A stretch of 64,000 bases of DNA from Salisapilia sapeloensis (Eukaryota; Oomycota; Peronosporomycetes; Peronosporales; Salisapiliaceae): NCBI GenBank assembly GCA_023334545.1, contig JAADVB010000048.1, forward strand, positions 29,397-93,396, read 5' to 3'. The notes below the pieces were generated by a model, which was not told the origin of the DNA, searched no databases, and was given only the letters and a program-made list of their open reading frames with translations. The position numbers were made by a program, and so were the translations under genes. Below, piece after piece: positions 1 through 9,643 of this stretch (position 1 is its first letter; each line of letters begins with the position of its first letter).

Positions 1-2061
1 TTCGTGAGTCACCAGAAACCTACTAAACAGCCACTACCTGCTGCTACTTCTGAGACAAAGGAACCGAGCAAGAAGAAGAAGAAAAAGAATGACAACAATG
101 CTTCCAAGGCCAAGAGTGACGCCAATGTAGCCAAGTCCAAGACCAAGAACGGGAAACCTGCTCCAGGAGAACCGATTGTAAACCCTCCTTTATCTGAAGT
201 TAAGCTATCCAAGTGGGATGCATTCAAACTGCACAATACGCTACGCCAATCGCTCTATCGCTGCCAGTTTGTATCGCCCACTCCAATCCAGGAGCAAACG
301 ATCCAACCAGCGTTGCTAGACAATAGGGACATTGTCGGTGCAGCTCCTACAGGTTCCGGTAAGACCCTCGCTTTCGGTCTTCCGATCCTCCACCGTCTAT
401 TAGAAGAACGAGAATCGCAAGGAGAAAGCTACACGAGAGAATGCAAAGCGCTCATTCTAACGCCAACAAGAGAACTCGCACTACAGATCCAAAAGCATAT
501 GGAGAGTATGGTACCTGGGAAGGAAATTGGTATCGTCGCCATTGTTGGAGGTATTGCTCTGCCAAAACAGAAGCGACTGCTGAGCTACCGTCCAGAAGTA
601 GTGATCGGAACGCCTGGTCGACTCTGGTCTCAGCTTGAAGACACGGACATTACTCATTTACAAGGTATTGGAGACACGCTCCGCTTCCTCGTAGTCGACG
701 AAGCCGATCGGATGCTTCAGACAGGCTCTTTCCCAGAGGTCCAGAAGATCTTTGACATAGTCAAGAAGAGAGGCAACCGAGCTCTAGCTCCTGATCCGAT
801 CAATCTCTCGGACAATGAAGAGGAGGAAGAAGAATCCGAGGATGAAGAAGCTATGGGAGGTGAAGTGCAAGTGCCTATGCTCAGTGACGTGATGAAAGAA
901 GAGGAAGATGAGGAAGATGAGGAAGAGAGTGAAGAGGAAGAAGAGGAAGAAGAGGAAGAAGAGGTGGAACAAGTCGCTCCAACACCTCGTGTGATCCGTC
1001 AGACGTTCCTCTTCTCCGCCACATTGACTATTCCTGAAAGTGGTCGCTTCCAAGGGAAGAAGAAGAAGCAACGCAATGCCTTGACAGTCTTGGAAAGTGT
1101 CATGAAAAAGGTGGGACTACGTGGTAAGCCTGCTGTCGTGGACCTCAGTGCAGCTGAAGGCACGAAAGCAGTCAAAAAGGACCCATCGCTTTCTTTGCCT
1201 GAAGGTCTAGAGCTATGTGAGCATGAAGTCACGAACGACAGTCGAGATGCGTATCTGTACTACTTCTTAAGCCAGTATCCTGGTCGTACTATTGTCTTTC
1301 TCAACGCTATCCAGCAAGTTCGGAAGCTCGCGTCTTTGCTGCAGCTACTAGATCTCCCGGTCTTGGCTCTTCATGCCGAGATGCAGCAACGACAGCGGTT
1401 GAAAAAATTGGACCAGTTCCGGAGTCAAAAGAACGGTATTCTCATCGCCACAGACGTTGCAGCTCGAGGTCTCGATGTCCCAAGCGTAGACTATGTTGTC
1501 CACTACCACATTGCGCGGTCAGCAGAGGTTTTTGTGCATCGCAGTGGACGTACAGCCCGTGCCGGCACGGACGGACTGAGTCTCTCCCTGGTGTCTCCTG
1601 TCGATAGCAAGTACCATACACAGATCTGCCGCATGCTCCAGCGTCCGACAGGTCTGTCGGAATTCCCATTTGACCATCGGTACATGCCTATGTTGGAAGA
1701 ACGTTTGCGTGTAGCCAAGAAGATCAATGAAAGCGACAATGCCGAGAACAAGACGAAATCAGAGGAGAATTGGTTGCTACAAATGGCTGAAGCAGCGGAC
1801 TTGGAGCTAGACGAGAGCACTCAAAAGGCTTTGAATGCGAAAAAGGCGAATGGGAAGAAACCAGTCGGATCTCATCGTCATGAGCTGAAGCAATTGCTCA
1901 GCCAACCGCTTCGACCGGTTGGGTCGACGAGGAAATTTCGTCCGATTCATGAAGAGATAGGTAAGAATTTGGGGAAGGATGGGGAGTATCGGAAGCGAGA
2001 TGCAGGGGAAGATTTGTCTAGTAAGGGTAAACGATCGTACAAGCGTTTCCGCCGAAGATAA
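1..2061 (+). CDS. MAK5: DEAD-box RNA helicase MAK5/DDX24 (5' partial)
   Basis: ATP-dependent RNA helicase expected to act in the nucleolus on 60S ribosomal subunit assembly. The frame is open from the first base; codon 2 is GTG and no ATG lies near it, so the true start is upstream of the window. Counting from that GTG: Q motif (PTPIQ) near 93, Walker A TGSGKT 116-121, PTREL, TPGR, DEAD 232-235, SAT 338-340, ATDVAARGLD, and HRSGRTARAG. Between DEAD and SAT lie about 100 residues, including an almost pure Glu/Asp stretch; most DEAD-box proteins have about 30 there. That insertion, the GLRGKP segment and the YLYYFL..YPGRTIVF segment match DDX24/MAK5 rather than other helicases. Both ends are Lys-rich. 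No intron is seen. Stop TAA at 2059-2061. Confidence 0.93.
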   Translation, partial: FVSHQKPTKQPLPAATSETKEPSKKKKKKNDNNASKAKSDANVAKSKTKNGKPAPGEPIVNPPLSEVKLSKWDAFKLHNTLRQSLYRCQFVSPTPIQEQTIQPALLDNRDIVGAAPTGSGKTLAFGLPILHRLLEERESQGESYTRECKALILTPTRELALQIQKHMESMVPGKEIGIVAIVGGIALPKQKRLLSYRPEVVIGTPGRLWSQLEDTDITHLQGIGDTLRFLVVDEADRMLQTGSFPEVQKIFDIVKKRGNRALAPDPINLSDNEEEEEESEDEEAMGGEVQVPMLSDVMKEEEDEEDEEESEEEEEEEEEEEVEQVAPTPRVIRQTFLFSATLTIPESGRFQGKKKKQRNALTVLESVMKKVGLRGKPAVVDLSAAEGTKAVKKDPSLSLPEGLELCEHEVTNDSRDAYLYYFLSQYPGRTIVFLNAIQQVRKLASLLQLLDLPVLALHAEMQQRQRLKKLDQFRSQKNGILIATDVAARGLDVPSVDYVVHYHIARSAEVFVHRSGRTARAGTDGLSLSLVSPVDSKYHTQICRMLQRPTGLSEFPFDHRYMPMLEERLRVAKKINESDNAENKTKSEENWLLQMAEAADLELDESTQKALNAKKANGKKPVGSHRHELKQLLSQPLRPVGSTRKFRPIHEEIGKNLGKDGEYRKRDAGEDLSSKGKRSYKRFRRR

Positions 2062-2223
2062 ATAGAATCGATTTTTTTTCCATTTACATTTTAGTCTGTG
2101 CATATTGAGCATGAAAAATTCACTCCGTTGGAAGGTTGGACGTTGTTGCCTTCTAGAAGTTGGTGGCTGTCCCAAGTGGAGTGGCACATGTCTATGTGCC
2201 CTTATTCCTACAAATAAAGCGAA

Positions 2224-2730
2224 ATGGGAAGCAGAGAGCAGGTGTTAATGGAGTCTCACGCGAACGCAAGTGGGCCGACGGGCGACGAGGACGAGGAGAA
2301 TAAAATATACTACGGCTTTGGCGTCTTCATGGGACTGCCGCTTGCGGACTTGAAAGTCATGCGGGATAACTATCTACGAGAACACGCTGCCCACTTGATC
2401 ACGCCGGAGAGCAATGACGGCGCGAACGAGATGGGGGACTACGACCAAGATGACACCAATCAGCTAACTTCTAGTAGCACGTATCAGACATCGTATCCGA
2501 GGCTGCAAGAAAATGGCGAGCGCGAAGCGAATGCATCCACCCCAACTACACAATACACGAGCGACACAAGTCGAGGTGCGTCCTCGGTGCTAGGGAGGAG
2601 AAGGCGTGACGAAGACACGGTCCAAGGCCGTTACTCTACAGCGCAACGCCAGCGGGACGACCATAGTGACGGTACTGACGAAAGCGACGGTTCTGGCAAT
2701 TCCCACTCGATCCATTTCATCTTGCACTAA
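2224..2730 (+). CDS. small acidic protein of unknown function
   Basis: A 168-codon ORF from ATG to TAA, 162 bp after the MAK5 stop on the same strand. I do not recognise it. The first 60 residues contain a compact, possibly folded stretch (IYYGFGVFMGLPLADLKVM, about 29-47). The rest is hydrophilic, rich in Asp, Ser, Thr and Arg, with a basic patch RRRRDED near 125. No signal peptide or membrane segment is visible. It could be a small nuclear protein or the 5' exon of a longer gene, although I found no convincing downstream exon. Base composition is like the flanking genes and unlike the AT-rich spacer that follows. Confidence 0.45.
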   Translation: MGSREQVLMESHANASGPTGDEDEENKIYYGFGVFMGLPLADLKVMRDNYLREHAAHLITPESNDGANEMGDYDQDDTNQLTSSSTYQTSYPRLQENGEREANASTPTTQYTSDTSRGASSVLGRRRRDEDTVQGRYSTAQRQRDDHSDGTDESDGSGNSHSIHFILH

Positions 2731-4352
2731 ATCGCAGTGGGTCGTAGAGAGCATAAGTTAAGAGTCAAGCATGGAGGAAACAGACGGCTAATGGCGGTTG
2801 CGTACTTGCATACCGAATATATTCTTGCGTCTTTGCGTTGCAAATTGTACTTTTTGCGGTCGTCACCCGTCGAGTGCCGATAGGAACCGAGTGGACGGCA
2901 GACAGTTCTCGGCGGAGGAGGTACTTGAACGGTAGGAAAAGGGCGTAGCTTCACATCGACTGTGAAGGATGAACAGAGCCGACTCTCGAGGTACGCAATT
3001 GAGATCACAATCAACGAGGAGATTCTCTAAATCACATCAGATAAAAGAGCACATGTACATATCGCATTATTGCTCTACGAGATGCTCTTCCATCGGCGCT
3101 TCTTTCTTCCGTCGTAAGCATTATTCCTCCCACTCGACTCGTCGATCAAATTGGTAATGAGAAAGGTTAGTGTCACAAGTAGAAGTTGCGAGTTTACCAT
3201 AAGATTGACAGGTACGAGGGAAACAAGGATGTAGTCGAGAAGACAGCAAAGACGGGAATTACACGACATGCTGCTTTTAGGATGCAAGCAGGAAATTCGT
3301 GCGTGGAGACGAAAAAGCGTAACATCACGAGCACGAATTGTCGACAGAAGCGTCAAGGTATCGGTAATCAATTCCAAAAGTGGATCATTTCAATTTCTAT
3401 TTTATAATAGAGTCTTCCCTCGCAAAGATGAACTCCTAATAAATAATATGACGCAACGAATGATCAAAATCGGCCAATTTGAAGTCCATCGTTTTTAAAT
3501 AGATTTTCTAATTCGAGGTAAAAACAATCAAAACTACCTAACATAATAATTGATCTGCAAAAAGTGCAAATTTGATCGATTTAACCACTGTCTTCATAAT
3601 AAAATCCGTCTATCCTAGTAATTTATTGTTTGATGGTCTTCTATACGGGTGTACTATAAGATTTGCCATCATAAATGTTTTTCCATGTTCCCCATGGAAG
3701 AAATCTTGGCTTAAATCTCCACACGATAATCTATCGATCGTTAATTTCTATTGGTCAATATTACGACAGTCTCACAATATAGACCTGGCCGTTACTATTG
3801 CACTACCTTCAAGCATAATAAATTTTCAAACATGATAATTCATTGTATAACGCTTCTTCACGATGATAATCATTTGTGGGAGTTCTGGCTGTATCATCGT
3901 ATCTGAAGTAGTATCTGTAGCCAAGTACAGTACGAATTGCCGGGTACATCGCTTCGGCGGATATATTTCGTCTGGAACTACCTTCTGACCCATCATATTG
4001 ACTCCTACGTCACATACGGTCTACATGGCGCACACGTACAACTCAACAATCAGCATTTCGATATTGACTGCCAGTGCCAGGTATGATAAGGATGTCAAGC
4101 AGTATGGACTGCGAATGCACGGGTCTGACTGTGCACGAGATCCCTCGCGGCTGTTGCAAATCGTTTATGACCATCAAATCTAAACAAAGTGTCGACTAGC
4201 AAGGATGATGCAACAGACGATACATACGAATGGAGATGCCAAAGGTAGCAGCCTCCATCTTTTATCGTCCCTCGAAGCAATTAGCAACGGGACGCTATCA
4301 TCGTCGCCGCAGCCTTTCAATTTGCTTCATCATTTCTAAAAACGCAGCGAGG
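2731..4352. other. intergenic spacer with AT-rich core, no gene seen
   Basis: About 1.6 kb with only short ORFs that do not splice into anything I recognise. Bases 3400-3850 are clearly more AT-rich than the rest of the window. No tRNA cloverleaf, inverted repeat or transposon end is apparent. The last 120 bases (4230-4352) are in frame with the downstream Nudix gene and may be its leader. Confidence 0.6.
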
Positions 4353-5366
4353 ATGGAAAGACACCAGTGGCAACAACTTGTGGACGCAGCAACAGGCTGG
4401 ACACCTACCGACTATCTTACCTTTCAGGTATACGTCGAAGGTCATCCGGAAACTGTTGGACATATCCTCCCGACTTTTGCCAAGGTTTGTCAACTATAAC
4501 GAGCATGATACCCAACTTTCACTTTACTAAACGATTCTCTGTAGAAACTCAACCAATTCCCACAGCTCTTGGAATGTCGTCCGAACAGCATCGTCTTACG
4601 ACGCGAGTTTGACTCGACTGAAACCCGCACCGAAGCCTTTAACCAGATCATGGACACGCTTCGAAAGCAAGGTGAATTCCCTCGTTGGACCAACGAGACG
4701 TACGCCGCGAAACTCGAGTTTGACTCGGCTCCTCTCTTCTACTACGACCGTGGCGTCGCACCTGACTTTGGTCTGAAAATGTACGGCACCAACCTGAATG
4801 GCTATGTCTGCGACGATACCACTGGTCGGATTACCGGTATCTGGATCGCAAAGCGAAGCATGAGCCGCAGTTCCTGGCCTGGACGACTCGAGCCAATGGT
4901 CGGTGGTGGGTTACCAGCAGACACGGCTCCTCGCGACAGCATGGCACGAGAAGCATATGAAGAAGCTGGACTCAGCCCAGAGTGGGTGAAACCTCGTCTG
5001 AGTGCCTGCGACACGATTACCGCTCTCAAGGATTCAAAGAAGGGGTTAATTAACCAGTCTTCCTTCATCTACGACGTCCAAATGCCACGCGACATGACAC
5101 CAAAGCCAGTGGACGGCGAAGTGGAAAGCTTCTATCTGTGCGCACCAGGTGAGCTGATTTCGCTCTTGGCGCAACGTCCAAACCTTTTCCGGCCGGAAAC
5201 GGCGCTCGTCCTCGTCGACTTTGCCATGAGACACGGACTCCTGTCCTGCCAGGACTTGGACGACTTCACAGAGTTCCGAGATGCTCTGGAGGAGCCCAAG
5301 TCGATTGAAGAGCCGCTCGCTATGCAGAGCAGTCCTACCAGCATTCATCAGCCGCTTGGTCTTTAA
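4353..5366 (+). CDS. Nudix hydrolase, DUF4743/YJR142W-like
   Basis: CDS join(4353..4484, 4545..5366), 317 aa; the 60-nt intron (4485-4544) has a GTTTGT donor and TTACTAAAC branch-like site. The N-terminal ~115 residues match the DUF4743 region that precedes the Nudix fold in plant NUDX20/24-type and yeast YJR142W proteins. The Nudix box follows: GGGLPADT then REAYEEAGL, so REXXEEXG is intact. The first Glu of the standard box (GX5E) is Thr here, as is usual in this subfamily. Relatives hydrolyse nucleoside diphosphate-linked compounds and damaged thiamine diphosphate; the substrate here is not known. An in-frame ATG at 4230 would add 41 Arg/Ser-rich residues that resemble an organelle presequence. 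Confidence 0.85.
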
Positions 5367-5462
5367 TAATTTTGCACCAAGGGTTCCGAGATGAATCAAG
5401 TACATGAACGTGAGTGAAGATTTTCCATTAAATGTCAATGAGAAACTTTTTAAAGTTAATTG

Positions 5463-6876
5463 TTAGTTCATTACATCCCAACGACTCTTTCTTATCCTAG
5501 GTACCTCTCGTTGCGACGCAAGGGAAGCATCATGGATGGTGTGCGTCGCAGCTGGCCGATTTATTGACGGTACCTGCTGATAAGTACAAGGTATCGTCAA
5601 TGGCAACGACTCATCGACTTGTTCCGCTTTTCCAGACAATTTTCGAAAATTTGTCACAAGCTCCTTGGCTCGACTCAGTCGCATGGCCTTTGCATCCTCC
5701 TCAAACGTTTCTTTCGTCGGTGATGTTGTAGTGGAGATTTCGCCTTCGGAGTCGCTCTGTATTGACTGTCATACATATCTTTTCTCGATACCACGTTGGA
5801 TGGAATTGTACGTACGTTACTATAGTCGTCAGTAAGAAGTTTTGGCGCTGGATTTACGTGGGGAGTGACTTTTGTCTTCTTCTCTGATGCCGGATGGAGC
5901 AGCACGTTCGGCGGATCATCTCGTAAGAGACAATAGTACTCGTGTAGCGCACTCGAAGGATCCAGAAATGCAAAAGATGCATTTCCGACCTGACGAACCT
6001 ACAAGAGAACATAAAGCCTGGTTAATACCCACTAATCTCTTCCATATATGCTCGCTCGCAGAATGTATTATTTGACTCGTAGCTTTGGCAAGTTCATTAT
6101 CAGAGTATTAAAGGTTTTGGGCAAGCATGATTATACATGGCTCGACCAGGAGCCAACATAAACTACTTTTATCCGCTTTCAAGCATTTTAATGATAGATA
6201 AGATAGAGCTTACGCGTAGCATGACTTCAAGCTGTGGATGGGATCGCACCCTTTGAGCTGTGGACCAAATGACGTCGTGTTCTTTTGCACTAGACGGCTA
6301 TGATAATATAACGTAAAGATGGATTGAAAGCCTTACATATTGAGAAAATACCGGAGTGATGTTGTTGGGAAGTTTCATGAAAGGAATGTACGCTTCGTGC
6401 TCATCCTGCGAGAGATCTTCATGTACATGCGCATCCTCTGGATACGAATATGCAAAGCGAGTGTCTACATTGGTAGTCTTTTCTTCGACTGGAGGATATT
6501 CTGCCTCATAATCATGATATCGAAGCCAGTGAAGACGAGAAGCGGTTTCCTCATCTACCGCCGAATCGTTTTGGTCAATGAACTGTAGCTTTCGCTTTCG
6601 ACTTTTGTACCGTTTGAATGAATGCTCGTCTTGCAATAGGTTACGAGCATCATAACGGTCCAGCCACAGCGGACTAGTACTCTGGACTTGAGATTGAGAT
6701 TGCCACTCAATCAAATGCATCTCTTGATGCAAATTATACGCCGTTGACGGATCTTGCAAAACAGTACAAGCATAGCCACGAACTCCAGACATTAGTGGAT
6801 GAGTTTCTGCGACCTTATACTGATGTATCGACTCGAATTGACCATGCGTAAGCTGCGTGGTGTCCTCCATAGGCAT
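5463..6876 (-). CDS. SWAP-family splicing factor (DRY_EERY + SURP)
   Basis: CDS complement(join(5463..5756, 5816..5998, 6214..6297, 6337..6876)), 366 aa. Exon 1 carries a DRY_EERY-type N-terminal domain: GYACTVLQD, then LIEW, then LDRYDARNLL (about residues 30-95). Exons 2 and 3 join to make a SURP module: HDVIWSTAQRVRSHPQLEVM followed by NASFAFLDPSSALHEYYCLL (about 186-235), and the two halves are only visible after splicing. This pairing is that of SFSWAP and CLASRP, regulators of pre-mRNA splicing in the nucleus. Introns are 39, 215 and 59 nt; 215 nt is the longest intron in the window. Unlike animal members there is no Arg/Ser-rich tail; the protein ends in KSRWDVMN. It is divergent from MRD1, with 174 bp between start codons. 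Confidence 0.8.
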
Positions 6877-7050
6877 TGTATTCTAAATCGTCGTCATACG
6901 TTGTCTTGGTGGCTACTTTTCGAATAAGTCGGCTAATAAAGTAAAACAAATGAATAAAATGAGTAATATTGGTACTGATTTACAGACCAACAGAATAGTA
7001 GTCACGTACTTCTACTAGCACCACGGACAGCTCTTCTCTGCGACTTTACC

Positions 7051-9425
7051 ATGGCTAAATCCACTGACAAGCCCTCTGAAGGCATCTCCACGACTCGCCT
7101 CTATGTGCAGAACTTGCCGATATACGTTGACACCGCTAGGCTGCGTGAACACTTTGCAGCTCAAGGCGAAGTCACGGACGCTTGTGTCATCCGGACAAAG
7201 GACGGAAAGACATCTCGACGATTCGGCTTCGTCGGCTTTAAAACACCAGAGCAGGCGAGTCATGCTAAGGACTTTTTCCATCGCTCGTTCTTTGATACGT
7301 GCCGACTCGATGTCAGCTTTGCTAAAGCGCGAGAGTCGAAAGACCTAGGACGTCCATGGAGTAAGCATTCACAATCTAGTACACAGGCATCAGACGCTGC
7401 CGCACCGTCCGATTTAACAGGAATGGACGTACCAGAAGCGTCTAAGGATGACAAGGAAGGCACTAGTAACAGTAAAGAGTTTCATGAGTTTATGGAGACG
7501 ATGCAGGCACGTAGTAAGGCAAAGTTTTGGGCGAACGATGACTCTGGTTTAGCCAAAGACACTGCTCCAGTAAAGGAACAGAAAGACTCGGATGCCGAGT
7601 CTGCAAGTGAAAGTGATGATGAGTACGAAGACTTGGACAAGTCGAAGCAGACTCCTTCGAAGGAGATGAGTGACCTCGATTTCCTCAAGTCCAAGATGAG
7701 TAAGAAAGTAGATAACGAAGAGGAGTCTGCTCCTTCTGATAACGAAGAGCCGAAGGGTACAGCGAAGAGTGAAAAGCAGGTTGAAGAAACACAACCGTCT
7801 ACTCGTCTCTTCGTCCGTAACTTGCCCTTCAGTGCCGTCGAGGAGGACCTCACAACTCTTTTCTCCACGTATGGCCCTGTCACGGAAGTGCATATGCCAC
7901 TGGACGACAGTCGGCGTCGTAAAGGCTTTGCTTTCGTCAACTTCGGCTCGACTGTCGATGCTCAGAACGCACTGAACGGACTAGACGGATCGGACTTTCA
8001 AGGACGCCTGCTCCATGTCATCTACGCTCGAGGTCGTCCGCAGCAGGAAGAGAGTCCAGAGGACGATGAGAATCTTACGTACAAGCAGAAGAAGGAAAAG
8101 GAGCGACAGAAGCAAGCGAACGACCATCGTGGATGGAACGCTTCGTACATTCGAGGCGACGCGACGGTCGGGTCGTTGGCACAGCGCATGGGCGTGGAAA
8201 AAGGTGACATTATGGACCATGAGAAGGGGAACATGGCCGTCAAGTTGGCGATTGGTGAGACGATGCTAGTCAAGGAGAACAAAGACTTTTTCCTCGAGGA
8301 AGGAGTCGATCTGTCGGCAATTGAAGGCGCATTGACGAAGGACAGTCGCAAGGAAAAGCAGAAGATTGATCGTAGCACGACTGTACTACTTGTGAAGAAC
8401 TTGCCACATTCGACGGACGAAGAAGAGTTGGCTCAGCTCTTTCGGAAGTTTGGAGAGCTAGGAAGGTTCCTCCTTCCGCCATCCAAGACACTAGCATTAG
8501 TCGAATACTTGGAACCCTCGGAAGCTCGAAAGGCATTCCGAGCGCTTGCTTACAAAAAGTATCAGCATGTGCCGTTGTACTTGGAGTGGGCACCAACGAA
8601 AGTGTTTACGAAAGCAGCGTCTTCTAGTCGCAAGGGTGTGAAGCAAGTGCAAGACCTGCCGATGGACAAGACGGAAGAGGAGGTCGAGAGTGAAGAAGCT
8701 GGCAACACGATCTTTGTCAAGAACCTCAACTTTAGCACCAAGGAAGATGGGCTAGAGAAGACATTCAAGGGCGTTGGCAAGGTACGCAAGGTGACGGTGG
8801 CGAGACGAAAGGATCCGAAGAGAGGCATGCTCAGCATGGGTTTTGCCTTTGTCGAGTTTGCTACCAAGAAAGATGCTGATCGTGCCGTCCAGACGCTTCA
8901 GAAGACCGTCCTGGATGGTCATGCGCTCGACCTAAGCATCAGTCGGAAGCGTCGACGGGAGGAAGCTGCTACTCCGGGAAGCAGTAAAGAGGCTCAGAAC
9001 AAGATCATCGTTCGAAATGTGGCGTTCGAAGCGACGATCAAGGAGATTCGTGAACTGTTCGGTGCCTTCGGGCAGCTCAAGCGTGTGCGTATGCCCAAGA
9101 AGTTTGACGGCAAGCACCGTGGCTTTGCCTTCGTTGAGTTTTTGACCGAGCAAGAGGCTCAAAACGCCTTCGCGGCGCTAGCTAGTTCCCATCTGTACGG
9201 CCGACACTTGGTGCTCGAGTGGGCTAAGGCAGAGGACGATTTGGACAGTCTTCGTGCCAAGGCGAGCAAGGACTTGGCTGCAATTGCAGGTACTAACACG
9301 TTATGTATACGTCAACGATTGTATTTGCTGTTGGCAGCTTAGGAGTATGTGTGCTAAGGATGTGTGTTATAGATTCCGACCGGAAGCGCGCCAAGGTGGA
9401 TGCAGAAGACGACGACGAGTTCTAG
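7051..9425 (+). CDS. MRD1: Multiple RNA-binding domain protein MRD1 (RBM19-like)
   Basis: CDS join(7051..9289, 9373..9425), 763 aa; the last intron is 83 nt and the final exon supplies the acidic end DDDEF. Five RRM domains are visible: about 15-95 (LYVQNLP, RFGFVGF), 250-328 (LFVRNLPF, KGFAFVNF), 443-515 (LLVKNLP, ALVEY), 552-632 (IFVKNLNF, GFAFVEF) and 650-728 (IIVRNVAF, GFAFVEF). Five RRMs is the yeast Mrd1 number; animal RBM19 has six. Family role: it binds pre-rRNA in the 90S pre-ribosome and is needed for 18S rRNA cleavage in the nucleolus. Acidic Ser-rich linkers separate RRM1 and RRM2. Reading through the intron gives a false C-terminus. Confidence 0.93.
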
Positions 9426-9643
9426 GTTAGATGTAATAGATAGGCAACAAGATGGATATGGAACAAGTGAGATCAAAGTGAGGTATTCAGCAAGGAGGAG
9501 GGAGCAGTCCAACCTTTAGACAGTGGAAAGCCACCCGTCCTCCGAGTCTGATCATCTTACTAACTTAAGGCTAGCTTGGCTAATGAAAGAATTGAAAAAA
9601 CAACTTGAGACTTGTCCATCCGCACACTTGGCACTAGAGCAGC

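Noticed and set aside
2727-3377. minus-strand ORFs of 95 and 100 codons
   Set aside because: No ATG in good context, no motif, and no splice pair joins them; treated as chance frames in the spacer.
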